A stretch of 64,000 nucleotides of DNA from contig CP154956.1 in NCBI GenBank assembly GCA_039621445.1, positions 47,225,291-47,289,290 on the forward strand, given 5' to 3'. Made by a program: the position numbers and the translations under genes. The DNA comes from Euglena gracilis. Its lineage: Eukaryota > Euglenida > Euglenophyceae > Euglenales. Under the pieces are notes generated by a model. It saw only the letters and a list, made by a program, of their open reading frames with translations. It searched no databases and was not told the DNA's origin. Of the stretch, positions 1 to 10,987 are shown in pieces (position 1 is the stretch's first letter; the number at the start of each line of letters is the position of its first letter).

Positions 1-467
1 GGTTTGTGAATAACATCCACACTCTGGTTCTGGGAAGGGAGGCAAACATGTGTTTCTAAAGCCCAGATGACTGTGATACAGAACAACCTCCCATTTTTTT
101 AAATTCCGATAGTCCTGTTTTTATACATTTTTTTTGTGCACACTCCCAAATAATCCTGCATATTGGCGCATAATCCCGCATATATTTTAATTTCGAAAAT
201 AATGCCGCATTATCGCCGATCGGTTCTAAAATTAAGTATTTTTTGGGAATCCAGAAACACTGACATTTGCACCATTTTCTGGTCTCGGCTTTTCAAAAAT
301 GAGAGTAACAGAGATAATTTCCATCATTTTTGCACGTAAGATACTGATTATCAGGTAAATTTCACTGCCTCCAGTGCTTGCCATGACCTCTCTGCCTGTA
401 CCCCTCACCTCAGTTTCCCTTCAAAAAAAAAGGAACAGGTAACATCAGGTGACATCACGAATAAAAG
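1..467. other. Non-coding flank, nothing recognised
   Basis: AT-rich sequence with no convincing exon on either strand. It contains the near-repeated phrase CCGCATATAT / CCGCATTATC around 165-215, but no inverted repeat or array that I could delimit. Confidence 0.5.
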
Positions 468-474
468 GTGCTTT

Positions 475-958
475 TTGCTGCCAGAAACCCAACCCAACCC
501 GGAACCCCTTTCAGGCCTCCCGCCTCTCTCTTGTCCCAGGGAGTGGAAGCTGAGGTCCTCCCCTCTGCGAGCCTCTCTGAAGCGGCGGAGGTGGAGGAGA
601 TGGCCGCCGCCGACCTGTGCCCCCGCACCCCGCTCCCACCCGCAGCCGAAGCCACCCCCCGCGGCGACGGCGGCAGCCACGTCAGCAGCCGTGGCCAGGG
701 CTGGACGGGTATCCCCGAAACCCGATGGTGGATGGCGTTTGTGGCCGACCCTCCGCCGGGCCTTCTCGTACAGCCTTGGCTGTGGCGGATCGGAGGCGGT
801 GCCGGACGAGGCAATCGACCCCGCCGAGAGCCCGGCGGGTGTTCTGCCCCCTCGCCTCAGCGTCCCGGAGGCGGTGCCGAAAGACGTGCCGGCGGAGCGG
901 GCGGAGCGGTCCCCGTGCCCCACCAGCCGGACCGGGTCCATCCCAGAGGCGCTGCCAG
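475..958 (+). CDS. Host gene 1, candidate first exon (Pro/Ala/Glu-rich)
   Basis: The open frame starting at 475 gives a low-complexity Pro/Ala/Glu-rich segment ending in SVPEAVPKDVP and GSIPEALP. It ends at a good donor (CCAG then GTGAGG at 959). The exon ends one base into a codon, and the next exon at 1140 supplies the two missing bases, so this frame is supported over its alternatives. I cannot place the start codon: this frame has no early ATG, and an ATG at 600 lies in another frame that also reads as acidic protein, so a small unseen intron or a different start is possible. Function not recognised. Confidence 0.45.
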
Positions 959-1139
959 GTGAGGTCCAGGCTGAATTGTAGGGAGAGGCCGATCGCACCG
1001 GGGAGCGGGGGAGGGGTTGCCTCCTGGGCGGTACCTCAACGCATCCAGCTCCTGGGGGAGGGGATTTTAAGACCGAAACGAAGGAAACACATCTTTTAAG
1101 TTTCCAACAAAATTGATGTCAGATGCATTCGGTCCCCAG

Positions 1140-1288
1140 GCTTGGTCCAATTCCGCCTGGTGCGGCTGATGACAGACAGCCGGCAGCGACCCAAACACTT
1201 TGGCAGCCTCATCCGCCGGTGGCGGAGCGCCAGCACAGGGGCCGCGCTGTTCGGGAGGCAGGGGCTGCCCAACCGGATATGCAGCTTG
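1140..1288 (+). CDS. Host gene 1, exon 2 (basic segment)
   Basis: This exon follows a pyrimidine-rich acceptor (GGTCCCCAG) and ends at a GTGATC donor. It encodes about 49 residues beginning LVQFRLVRLMTDSRQ and continuing through a basic stretch (KHFGSLIRRWRSAS). It enters in phase 1, matching exon 1, and leaves in phase 0, matching exon 3. The Arg/Lys-rich character and clean phase make it a likely real exon. I do not recognise a family. Confidence 0.6.
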
Positions 1289-1910
1289 GTGATCACGAAG
1301 TCACATATGGCAAATCCACCGGGCAGGTTGTGTGGCATATTGTGCTTGCCATTATGAGTGCCACCTGGCTTCTATTCTTGATGGATGAAAATAATAATCA
1401 ACCACATAAGTTCCCACAAGTCGTCTCAGGTTGATTCTATTGAATATTAATTCCATTTGAAGGAGACTGTATTAACTGCAAAGTTTTTGATGCACTGAGT
1501 CAGCAAATTTTTTTGCACACCCCCGCCCCGCTGGATTAATCGGCTCAATAGACAATCAAGGATCCCAGTGGAAAGAAACACCAATAGCCCATTGCAGTTG
1601 CTTATTCCAGAAAGCTTACGGTTTTGAAAACCTCCACGAGGAGGAAGCATTATGCGACTCTTCAGTTGTGGTTCCAGTAGCAAGGGCTGGGTGGGCTCAA
1701 CTCCTTCCCCAAGAATGTTATTGTTCCAACTCCTTTAAAACACACATTCTTTGACGCACGGAATCATATTTATGAATTGTGTGCTTTCTCCCCTAGTCTG
1801 GCTGAATTGGCCATGGACGCATTTTCCGGTGCATTTATAAAAGAAGTTTTGGGGTTCCAACCAATTTTATTTGAGGAAGGTTGCACCCCTCCCCCGGGAT
1901 TCGACGAGAG

Positions 1911-1976
1911 GCCGCGTCGTCGGCGACGCAGGATGGAACGATTGCGGTGCGGTCCACCGACGATCTGGAAGAACTG
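1911..1976 (+). CDS. Host gene 1, exon 3 (acidic segment ending DDLEEL)
   Basis: A short exon whose 3' end is a textbook donor (GAACTG then GTGAGT). The frame that reads DGTIAVRSTDDLEEL ends in phase 0, as exon 4 requires. The acceptor is less certain: the AG at 1909-1910 keeps phase with exon 2 and follows a C-rich tract, but AGs at 1874-1879 also exist and would change phase. The 3' end is more secure than the 5' end. Confidence 0.5.
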
Positions 1977-2786
1977 GTGAGTACACCGGATGAGGCGCGG
2001 CAGGAGTGGCGGCGCGCCGTGCAATGGGAGGTGTGCCAGACGCAACCCCACGGTGCGAGACGAGCCGCTCTCAACTGGCACATCTCAAATATTCGCAAAC
2101 GTTCTTCAGCCCCATACAACTCGGGTTGCCACGTCCATGCAGGTAACCTCCACCATTCAAGTCACTGCCATTGCTGCAAGCGAACCATTCCCCACAAGTA
2201 CGGGAAGGATTGCCGTCGGACCCCCCCACCACGATGGGGTGGGGGATCGCCCACCCATCCACCACCCACAGACTTTTGTTTGGCCCCTGCCACACTGACC
2301 CCCCCCCAGATGATAAACCCCCCCGGTTTATTGTGGACGCTCGAAGTCGGGGTCCAGGGGGTTTTTATTTTGGGGGATTTATTATTTGGGCAAAATTTCC
2401 GAAGTCAAAAAGTTGACCCAAAAAACCCTCCGCAGGCTCCAATGGTCAATTTTTTGGCATTTGGGGGGCTTTTGGAAAAATGGGTGCTTATTTGGCATAC
2501 TTTCTGCACCAATTTCACCATTTGAGTGATTTTCCCCTCTTTTTTTCTCTTTTGTCTTCACACCTGCCGGAGGGGGGGGTTATTATTTGGGCGGCCGAAG
2601 TCAGTCCTCGGGGGGGGGGGTAGCATTTGGGGGGTGGTTATTCTCTGGGACCACCCCCGAACCTTGGTGGTTTGCTCAGAGACACAATGACAGCCATCGG
2701 AGAGCTGTCGGATGAGGGATGGGATGAGCGATGTGCCCGGAGGGGCACGCCCAAAACCACAGCAGCATTGCCATGCCACCCTTCAG

Positions 2787-2870
2787 ATCGACCGCAACCG
2801 CCGAGCCGTGTGCCTCGCGGAAGCGAAGCGGCAACGGGCCCTTGCCGCTGCTGCCCAGCAGAGGAAGGAG
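2787..2870 (+). CDS. Host gene 1, exon 4 (start of coiled coil)
   Basis: The exon follows acceptor CCCTTCAG and ends at donor GTGCGT. It is exactly 28 codons, phase 0 at both ends. It reads IDRNRRAVCLAEAKRQRAL followed by an Ala/Gln-rich helix ending QQRKE. Charged residues alternate with Ala/Leu in a helical pattern, and the pattern continues without interruption into exon 5, so exons 4 and 5 together form one coiled coil of about 70 residues. Confidence 0.65.
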
Positions 2871-3159
2871 GTGCGTGGACCGATGTTTTTCCCTTTGGCG
2901 GTGCTATTCTGATCCTGCTGCCTGGTCCTTGATCAGGGTCTTTGATCAACACGCCAGATTCTTCCTTAATACCACCACCTCCGGAACCGAATGAGCGAAG
3001 GCCACACAAATGCTTTCTGTTACTGGTGGACATTCGAAAGTTCACACTCATGGCCATTTTTCCTGCCGACACAAAATCTTTGGTGGTTTTAAACTTTGCT
3101 TGGAAACAGCTTGGGGGGGGGGGGGCTAGGATTGGGGTATTTTGATGACTGACACACAG

Positions 3160-3302
3160 GAACAACTGGAACGCCAGCGGCAGTTGCAGGAGGCGATGGG
3201 CCGGCGCGAACGCATTCGTCGTCGGACGGCTCGCCAGGTGAAGGAGGCAGCCTGGCTGGCGTCCCGCCTGGAGCTCCCCAGCCTGGCACTGCTTGCGAAA
3301 GA

Positions 3303-3306
<4 letters not shown>
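3160..3306 (+). CDS. Host gene 1, exon 5 (Arg-rich coiled coil)
   Basis: The acceptor is GACACACAG and the exon is 49 codons, phase 0 at both ends. It encodes EQLERQRQLQEAMGRRERIR and then a basic helix ending LLAKEH. The donor GTGTGT is the first unit of a long GT microsatellite that fills the start of the following intron, so splice-site strength here may vary with repeat length. The segment resembles the long Arg/Glu/Gln helices of cytoskeletal or ciliary proteins, but that is only a compositional impression. Confidence 0.65.
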
Positions 3307-3373
<67 letters not shown>

Positions 3374-3412
3374 CGTGTGCGTGTACGTGTGCGTGTGCGT
3401 GTGCGTGTGCGA
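3307..3412. repeat. GT microsatellite at a splice donor
   Basis: An uninterrupted run of GT units (about 30) from the exon 5 boundary is followed by interrupted GC/GT units to 3412. Because it starts at the splice junction, the donor is embedded in the repeat. The long Cys-Val reading frames here are repeat translations, not genes. Confidence 0.9.
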
Positions 3413-3621
3413 TGCATGTTTGTGCACCATGGGCACAGCTTTGCCATCTTTCAACTGTGTCAGTGTCCAGGAGACCGCAAGCTCACACCAATTGCACACA
3501 CACCACCAGAACAAGGAGGCACAAGGGATGATGCCACCTCTCCAGGCCCCTCCCACCTTTAACAATTTGTCTGGCTCACTGCACATTCTTCACCCTTCTG
3601 GCCGTTCCTACCTCCTCACAG

Positions 3622-3789
3622 GCGTTCGTGTGCGGCTCTCGCCTCAACGCCCCCAACCCTCTCGCCTCCAGCTCCCGTATCGCAGCCACAGCTGTTCGGC
3701 GGTCTGGCCACCGGGCGCTGACCCCAGAGCTGGTCCCCAGCCAAGCGCCAGGAAGCGAAACGGTCCAGCTGACGCGGCCCCATGGCAGA
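3622..3789 (+). CDS. Host gene 1, probable exon 6 (3' end uncertain)
   Basis: This segment follows a good acceptor (CCTCCTCACAG). In the phase demanded by exon 5 it reads AFVCGSRLNAPNPLASSSRI and stays open to a TGA near 3797, so the donor must lie upstream of that. No strong GT donor is obvious. GTCCCC after Glu-Leu near 3731 is a weak possibility. Ser/Ala/Arg-rich; function unknown. Confidence 0.4.
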
Positions 3790-4198
3790 AAGGCTTGACA
3801 CGCAGGATAGGATTGGAGGGTGTATGCCCCGCCAGTTGGCAGTTGGTGTTGGTTCTGGGTGGTGGTCCATTCCATTGGCAGTGCCATATGCGCTTGTGAG
3901 CGACATGCCATCGCCTTCACCTGCCCGTACCAAATCAGGTTCCTGTGTTCTTTCGCCTCTGGGCATGCAATTGAACACGCCCAAAGATAGCTGACCATTT
4001 TTGGGCCTTCCATTGTGGATATGGGATGGGCTGTATGGGCCTCTTTGTGCTCCACAGGCTCCAATCCTCGAAGAACCCAGACCCAGTTGCCCTCAGTTGG
4101 GGGACGAGGGTAAGCTTGCTGTGGTGCTGCATTCTTTCTTCAACATTCAAACTGTTATTGTTTTGACTTGGGATTAATGTTCTTCTTTGTGGTGAGTT

Positions 4199-4614
4199 AA
4201 ACCCTCCCCCCAAATAATACCCCCCAAAATAATCCCCCCCCCCCCAAATAATCCCCCCCCCCTCGGGGTTCGACTTCAGCCGCCGAAATAATACCCCCCC
4301 CCCCCGGTTTCGGGCAGAAGGCCCGGATTTTGACCTGAAAATGTAGGTAAAAATCACAGTTTCTGACAATAAATTACAAAAAAAATCGATTTTTCTGGAT
4401 CATCTGACCTCCAAAAAGTGGTAAATTGCAAAAGAAAGTCCAAAAAATGACCCCAAGGGGGGTTTTTGGCGCTATTTTGGCTTCTACCCGACTTCGAAAA
4501 TTTTCGAAAATTTTTGAAAAATAACCCCCCCCAAATAATACCCCCCCGGGCCGGGACTTCGGGCGAAAAAATAATACCCTGGGGGGGGGTATCATTTGGG
4601 GGGGTTTACAATGT
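4199..4614. repeat. MITE-like element with CCCCAAATAATACC ends
   Basis: The left end reads TTAAACCCTCCCCCCAAATA and the right end is its approximate reverse complement (GGGGGTATCATTTGGGGGGG then TTTAC). The body holds several more copies of AAATAATACCCC and GACTTCGGGC-type motifs. A related, more decayed block lies at about 2309-2640. No clear target-site duplication was found. Confidence 0.5.
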
Positions 4615-5136
4615 TTGTATGAAAGGTAAAACAAAAACGTGCATTTTCTTGTTTATGAAATCCATCCTGTTGTTGTTGAGGTCAGATCCAGTGCACACCA
4701 GAACCTTTTGGTTCTGGTGTGCCTTCTAAACCTCCCTAAAATTTGGTTCCTGGGTGCCCTTTGGGGCTGGCTGCTAAAAAATTCAAGGGCGTCAAACTTT
4801 TAAGGGGGTCTATTTTTGGTCCCTTAATAAAAATATCTGTCAAAGTTTTTCTTCTGTTCTCGCAGAGAGTTCGAAAGTGGTCAAGAAAAAACTGAGCACG
4901 TTACATCAGAAATTGGTGTTTAACACATGAGAAAAGGCGTTGAAATTCGAAAACTCAAAAAAATTTGAAAATATTTTTTTCCTGTTTCAAGGAGGGTTGA
5001 TTTCCTTCGTCCAGTGAAAAATCTGAGAGGTTATTTGGTTGTGGGAGGTTGGCTCTTGGGCCCAATTGAGAGCTCAGTTTTTTTGTTTATTTGTTTGTGT
5101 ACATTTATCCTGCCCTTTCATTTTGCCACCAGCCAG

Positions 5137-5325
5137 TTGCCTGGGCCTGAGGGCACCGTCACCCCTCACACAGTTTTTGTTCCTCCCATTCAGGACTTGT
5201 CGGGGCAGGGACGTTTTGTGCGGCTGGAACTGCTCACCGGCCAGCCGTGCTACCTCGCCTCTGTCGGCAGTCGCCTGCCTGCCTTGACAATCGCCACATG
5301 CCACTGTCTCAACCAGACCAGCTGA
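5137..5325 (+). CDS. Host gene 1, possible later exon
   Basis: After an AG at 5135-5136 (TTGCCACCAGCCAG) one frame reads LPGPEGTVTPHTVFVPPIQD and then a segment with RFVRLELLTGQPCYLASVG before a stop at about 5325. It looks like protein and GC content rises locally. I cannot identify a donor or prove the connection to exon 6. It may instead be a terminal exon ending at the stop. Confidence 0.35.
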   Translation: MPGPEGTVTPHTVFVPPIQDLSGQGRFVRLELLTGQPCYLASVGSRLPALTIATCHCLNQTS

Positions 5326-6190
5326 AATTCTTAAACTCCGCCTTTCCCCCTTCACCACTTCTTTTTCAGAGGAGGTTCCAGTCTCTCTGTAAAATTGAAA
5401 CACATGAAAAGTTCGGTGGTTGTAATTTTTTTGATTCGGTTTTTTGACGATAACCAATGCATTTAATTAATTTGTGCAATATATTGCAACATAGTCAGGA
5501 TCCCTCAAAATCATGTACCCCCCCCCCATTTCCCCATTTGGTCTCCAACGTTGCTGGTCAATGAAAAGCAAGCATTTGTAAACTCAGCCATCTGGAAACT
5601 GCATCCGTGTACGTATGTATGTGTGTAATAAATATAATAATATGTGTACATAAAGAAATTTTCTTGATAATCTTGCACCAATGGAATTGAATCAGTAATA
5701 AAGTCAACCAGTGAGTTTTTTCAATGTAACAATTTCTGAAACGTTATACATTTTACGGTAAAACGTTATGCAGGTTTTTTTTGAGTTCATATCAAATAAT
5801 ATAACATCCCTCGCCAGTTTTCTCTCCCCAGTTTCACTGTGTAATAAAAATGCACAGGTCGTTTCCCCCGTTTTTTTTTATATCCTCGTTGATCAGTATG
5901 CAAATGTGGTAATCTTTTTAGTGACGATATCCATTTTCTTGGGAAGGAACGTCGTCCTCACAACAGCGGACTTTTTTCTAATGGAAAAAGACCCGTAGGC
6001 CAAAGGGCAGGCCAACAGCTGGCCAGAGCTCTGAAGAGGTGAAAGAGGTTCTGAAGTTAAAATATCGAAAAATTATTTTTATGTGTCTGGTGAAGGATCC
6101 AAGAGAACATTTATTTCTCCGACATTGACCTGTCTTCCCTGAGAAACTTCGAAATTTTTGGTCCATTCTTCCTGCGAATTCCAAGTCGAA

Positions 6191-7260
6191 TATGCCAGGA
6201 CAGGGTTTTGCACATAAGGACCACCCTGGATCACGAAGGAGAATTATCGTTTCGACCACATGTGGTACCTCAGTCAACAAACTGTGTCTGGGTGGATGTT
6301 GTTCAGAGCAGTCCAAAACCGGTCTCCCCCCCCCAGCTGCCATTCAGCGTTGCATGTGCAGAGCTGTCTTGTCGTCCCAGTATTCTCTGCCGCAAATGTC
6401 TTTTTCAAATGAGTTTTTTGTCCTGTTTGCCTTTGTTGACAGGTCAATGCCTCCCTTTTATTGGGTGTGAGAGCCCCAGTTATGTCAGCCTACAACTCGT
6501 GCACCTCCGTTTATGTGAAGCTTCTGTGCTGTCCTGCGCAAGTTTGTTCTCCAATACCATCCCCCATTTACCTGCCCTCAGGGAGGGGAAAATATGCACT
6601 GTGCGGTTTTTGCAGTTTGCAGACTTTGGTATTTTAGCAGGTTTTTTGCAGTTTTCTTACAGCGTTTTTGAGGGGGGAACTGCGCATGTGCAGATTGGTT
6701 TGCTTTCTTTGTGCAGTAAAGATTTGGATGTGTGATTTTTTCCAGAGTTTGATGTTGCCACACAGCACATTAATTTGATGGTAACCTGCAGCAGTGCAGC
6801 AGGGCATTCGTTCTCATGTGTGGCTCTTTTCCTTTTCAACATGAATAACGTGGGAAACATGGACACGATCCCACTGCTTTTTGTCGTACAAGAACACCAT
6901 GACGTCACATTCGTCAAGGGATTGCACAATGTTGTTGGTCTGGGTTCATGCTTGAAATGGGCGCACATTCCAATTTATCCCAAACTCAATAACAAGCAGG
7001 ACCTCAAGGTAGTGTCCAGATTTATGATGATTGTGTTCCACAACAGCAAAAACTGTGTTGCTGTTCAAAGGAGGGTCATGTTTCGGAAGCGGAGAGAAGA
7101 AATTGGAACAAAAGGGTGATTGTTCGCCTCAATGACACAGCAACTGTTGAATTTCATGTTACGATGAGTAACAAAAATCGGAGGGATAATCAGAATAGTT
7201 CTCTTACAGGCATTACACCATTGCGATGGAGAACGTTCACCACTTTGTAACAATCAGGAG
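6191..7260 (+). CDS. Possible further exons of host gene 1, unresolved
   Basis: Three patches look protein-like on the plus strand. One near 6205-6310 reads LHIRTTLDHEGELSFRPHV and then CVWVDVV. A long open frame at 6775-7119 is rich in hydrophobic residues (HSFSCVALFLFN). A patch near 7096-7200 reads RVIVRLNDTATVEFHVTMSN. The last has the alternation of a beta-sandwich strand pair. Boundaries and phases could not be settled, so this is an area to test against transcripts rather than a model. Confidence 0.25.
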
Positions 7261-8240
7261 GAGAAAGCCGCCAGCGGAGGTGCTCTAGCCATCCTCCCTC
7301 GCAGAATGAAATTGGCACTGAAATTCCTTGACTTGTACCTTCTCTGATATTTCAGATGTTTGTCTGTGGAAGTTGAGAAGTGCTCCACTTCTACTAAGGA
7401 TGTCTTCATGAATAATTGTGTTGCTGCTATATGTAAATCGGCTCTGCCAGTTAGGGTAACATTTGATCTGGTTGGTGGGAGTTTCTATATAGAAGGAGAG
7501 TTTCTTTAGTGAAGGGGAAGTTTTGAATTACCATTTCCTCAAGAAATTTTCTCCCAAAAGGGGTGGTTGGGGTAAATTGAAAAGTTTTGATTGTCTCTGG
7601 CCATTGTCGCTTGTTTATTGTGGCTCTTGATTGCAGTGCAGTTTTTGCAGTTTTTTTTTTTGCATTTTTTGCAGTGCATTTTTGACCTGCCCCTGTGCAG
7701 TTCCCCCCCTCCCTGCTGCCTTTCTCCTTCCAATGTGAATATGCTTGTTTTTTGATCCCTCATACATCATATGCATTCCCATTTGCTACTCCTTGGGTGC
7801 TTTTGGCCCCTTGCACCTTACGACGTAGCGTCTGTTTTCTGGCCGCCCTCTCCAGACCCCACGCCACACTCTGTGTGTTGCCCGACCTCCAAGCCCCTTA
7901 ATGTTGTGTCGTTCGTTATCGGTTGGCTGCAGACACCGGTTGTAACCCTCCTCATGGTCCAGAACGTTTGTTTTTCAGGGTTCAGTTTTCAGAGTTGCCC
8001 ATATTTTTCGGCAGGACGTTGAACCCCATAGACCAGCAAAAAAAAACCGTCTGCACCCCCCGGGCCAAACATTAGGTGGGCACAGCAGAGGTTCCTCTCG
8101 CCCCTTGGGTTCAAAAGAGTAAATAAGCAAACCAATAAAAACAGGAAATAAGCCTTGTGCCCTGCCGAATACCAAGGTGCGGAGGGAAGTGGTCGGTGGC
8201 GGTCAGGGAATTTATTAAGCCGGAGGGTATCCTACCCCCG
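7261..8240. other. No gene recognised
   Basis: Mixed AT-rich and pyrimidine-rich sequence with a poly-T/CAGTTTTTGCAG patch near 7630-7690. No convincing exon or delimitable repeat. Confidence 0.4.
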
Positions 8241-8244
8241 GGTG

Positions 8245-8705
8245 GGGGGGGGTCCAGCCAGCCAGCAGCTCAAATCCAGCCAGCAGCCCAAATTCGAGCT
8301 GGGAGCCCCCCCCCCCGGGGGTCGAGTGAAATAAAGTCGGGTCCAGCCAGGGGGGGGGGAAATAAAGTCGGGCCAGCCGGCCGAAGGCCGGGCCAGCTGG
8401 CCGAAGGCTGGCTAGCCAACTGGGCTGCTCAGCTCACCTATCCCTGCATTTTTTTCCCCTCACCACAGCTTCCTTCATCACAGCCCCCCAGCCTTGACCT
8501 AGCTCCATCCACCAAAATGTCGAAAATGGCAAAAAAAAAATTAGAAAATTTTGTTTTTCACCGACCCAGCTCAGCCCAGCCCACTCCAGCCCCGGACCCC
8601 CCCCCCCCTATCCCCCCCTGGGGGGGTCCAGCCAGCAGCTCGTTTCCAGCCAGCAGCCTTTTTGCCAGCCAGAGGCTGGACCCCCCCCCGGGGGGTCCTT
8701 AAGAA
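8245..8705. repeat. CCAGCCAGCAGC-type inverted repeat element
   Basis: A G/C-run-bounded element has repeated CCAGCCAGCAGC words, a GGCCAGCCGGCCGAAGGCC palindromic centre and a mirror-image right part (GCCAGAGGCTGGACCCC). Related blocks with the same vocabulary lie at about 21285-21660 and 25895-26255. Ends are approximate. Confidence 0.5.
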
Positions 8706-8876
8706 ATCCCCTGGTGGCGATCGTTTGCAGTTTCACCCCCCCCCCCATTCAGAGACAGCAGCAGCTGTTGCCGGCCAGAGGAGGGAGCAGCCGCTGACAG
8801 GCCCAACCCTCCCGGCCAACCGCTCGCTGGGTCTTTGCCCCGGCGCTTCTCAGAACCGGCGCATGGACGGGCGGGA

Positions 8877-9220
8877 ATGATCGGGACTGTGGCCTTCTAC
8901 GGCGTGCTGTGGCTGCTGGGCCTCGTGCTGGTGCCCGCGGCCCGCCAGACAGCCAACGAGGCTCCCAATCGGCTCCCCCCCCCCCCGCCCCCCCTCCCTG
9001 CCCCCGTCCCGCCGGGCCGCGGCCGCGTCCGCCTTCGCGGCGTGGCGGTCGTACCGGGCGGAGGCCCGCCGGGTGGTGGAGGGGCTGGTCGGCCTCGTGG
9101 AGGCGACGGCGGTGGAGGAGCTGCACGAGCGGCTGCAGCCGGAGCTGCAGGAGAAGGTGGAGGCGCCGCTGCTGCGGGCGTTCATGCTGTGCTGCGCTGA
9201 CCGCCTCGGCAAGTTCCAGG
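8877..9220 (+). CDS. Host gene 2, first exon with signal-peptide-like leader
   Basis: The ATG at 8877 opens a leader MIGTVAFYGVLWLLGLVLVP followed by AARQTANEAP, a typical signal or signal-anchor sequence. A C run at 8976-8986 follows. The protein-like continuation (SAFAAWRSYRAEARRVVEGL, then a helix ending DRLGKFQ) is in the next frame. I see no intron between them, so the poly-C run probably carries a length difference or assembly error. The exon ends at GTGTGC in phase 1. The acidic, helix-rich second half is not a family I recognise. The leader predicts entry into the secretory system or a complex plastid. Confidence 0.5.
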
Positions 9221-9354
9221 GTGTGCCTGTCTGTGTTTGTGTTGTGTGTAACTACATTAAATTTGAAGATTTGTTGCAGGCATGGATTTTTTTGGTGACT
9301 CCCGGGGGGTAGGAGGGCGTTTTCCCCTGGCCCAAACCCACCCATTTTTTTTGT

Positions 9355-9408
9355 ATAAATTTACCCACCCACCCACCCACCCCAAAAAACCCACTCAGAG
9401 TCAACTGA
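9355..9408. repeat. CCCACC-rich tandem tract
   Basis: Short tandem CCCA/CCCACC units, within a block (about 9290-9480) that resembles the repeat at 27595-27770, where GGCCCAAACCCACCC also precedes a similar tract. Confidence 0.5.
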
Positions 9409-9590
9409 AACATTTTTTTGTGCGCCTTCGGTCGGGAGTGACCCATTACCACCCCGGGGAGGGTCCAGTGTCCTCAATACATCCACCCACTCTCAAATAC
9501 CCCTCTGGGGGCAAGCGTGACACCATATTAAGTTAATATTTGGTTGTAATCATTCAGGGCTAAACAAACAACCTGAACAACCATATTCAT

Positions 9591-9668
9591 CAGTATCAGC
9601 ATCAGCATCATCATTATCATCATCGTCATCGTCATCATCATCACCACCACCACCACCACCACCACCAT
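9591..9668. repeat. CAT/CAC trinucleotide microsatellite
   Basis: Runs of CAT, CGT and CAC triplets, giving reading frames rich in Met or Val on the minus strand that are not genes. It lies just upstream of the acceptor proposed for host gene 2 exon 2. Confidence 0.85.
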
Positions 9669-9741
9669 CAACTTCAGCATTATATTATAAAAGCAATATG
9701 TGTGGCTTCGATTGCAATTTCCAACCGGTACTGTCCAACAG

Positions 9742-9912
9742 CGGTGGAGAAGGGCAGCCTGAAGATGCGCGAGACTTCTGGTGCGAACCCTCTGACGATA
9801 GTGACTGCCACACTGAAGTTCCAGAAGGACAAGGTCGCTTGTGAAGTCTACGTGTCTGGTGTGTATTACAAAGTGGTTGCCGTGCCAAGTGACACACAGG
9901 CAGGCAACGCAG
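9742..9912 (+). CDS. Host gene 2, exon 2 (beta-rich segment)
   Basis: Starting after CCAACAG at 9741, two bases complete the split codon left by exon 1. The frame then reads EKGSLKMRETSGANPLTIVT and CEVYVSGVYYKVVAV, an alternating beta-strand pattern. It ends at AACGCAG-GTGGGC in phase 1, which matches the next candidate exon at 12120. A downstream stop in the same frame (TAA near 9951) means a terminal-exon reading is also possible, but the phase match favours splicing. Confidence 0.45.
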
Positions 9913-9959
9913 GTGGGCAACAAACACCCCCAGAGCTGAACCAAAGTCCGTAATCATTG

Positions 9960-10715
9960 CTTATTTTTATCCTGCCCCTCCTCCCTGCAAAGGGTTACTG
10001 AATGACTTTTTTTTCCAGAATGAGTGACTGGTTTTTTTGCTTCCCAACCTTTGAGAAACCCAAAAATGAAGAAATTCTTGAAATGATTTTTTTTGATTTT
10101 GTGTCATTAATCATTGTTGAAATGATTATGGCCAGAGTGACCGACCTTCCACCCCCTTCCCCTTTGCCGGAGAGATCGGAAATCGTTCACTGGTTTTGTG
10201 AGGGGTGGAAAGTGATTTTGATGAGCGAAGATATGGTTCGGAAACCTTGTGGATCGGGGCGGTCTGCCTGCACCCCATTCTGGTGGGAGGGTTCGCCACC
10301 CATTCCAGTTTTCCCACAGGCACCCAGTTTCAAAGCCAAAGCATGTTGCCTGGCAAAGTGCCATGGTGGGTGTCCCCCACCCACCATCCTCTGGGGAAGA
10401 ATTTTTGCAGGCGTGGTCTTGTGGCCACCCAAATGGTTCGTGTTTGTGACGAAGAAACGCGGCACTCCCGCTGCAGAAGGGGGATGCGTTTCGCTTTTTT
10501 TTTTTCGCTTTTTTTCCCGCATTTTTGCACATTTTTTTATTCATTTTTCCAAGAATGCATATTTTTGCGCATTTTTTCGTATTTTTCCCGCATTTTTTCG
10601 ATGCCTTTTTTTTTGGTTTTTGATGCCTTTTTTTAAGTGATTTTTTTTGCTTTTTGGCGCATTTTTTTGTAATTTCCCCAATTCTTCGCATTTTGACCAT
10701 TTTTTTGCATGTTTT
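9960..10715. other. Intron of host gene 2 with T-rich low-complexity tract
   Basis: From about 10490 to 10690 the sequence is poly-T broken by GC, CGC and GCAT words (TTTTTCGC, GCATTTTT). Its reverse complement resembles the A-rich GCAAAAAA tract at 28985-29050. No exon recognised. Confidence 0.5.
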
Positions 10716-10721
10716 GTTTCA

Positions 10722-10872
10722 CCCCCCCCCCCCAAAGTGGCCACTTTTCTTCGGCACCAAAGGAACTGAAGGCCAAAATTTGCCCCCCCCCAAAGTGTCT
10801 GTCTGCCCCCCCAGAGTGGCCGTTTTGAGGTCTCTCGGTGCCTGGAGGTTGGCCATTTTGAAGGGGGGTGAG
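10722..10872. repeat. Small TIR repeat, CCCCAAAGTGGCCA family, copy 1
   Basis: The left end CCCCAAAGTGGCCACTTTTC is mirrored by GGCCATTTTGAAGGGG at the right. The interior has AGAGTGGCCGTTTTGAGG and a GGCACC...GGTGCC pair. A clear inverted relative lies at 49010-49143, sharing both ends and the interior TTTTTGGCCTTC.. words. Confidence 0.55.
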
Positions 10873-10874
10873 GG

Positions 10875-10962
10875 TCTGTACGTATGTGCGTACGCATGCT
10901 TGTATGCATGCATACATGGATGCATGCGTGCATGCATGTACACGTAGTTTGTATATGTCTGA
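10875..10962. repeat. TGCATG/TACG short tandem tract
   Basis: Degenerate alternating tract built from GCATGC, GTACG and CATACATG. It continues as (GGAT)n and TGCATG tracts at 11222-11410 and 11925-12010. The neighbouring TIR element at 10988-11221 is inserted within this low-complexity DNA. Confidence 0.75.
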
Positions 10963-10987
10963 ATGTATCCACGTCTGTATGTTGTGT

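Noticed and set aside
3089-3586. Long His-Thr and Cys-Val reading frames
   Set aside because: They are translations of the GT/CA microsatellite.
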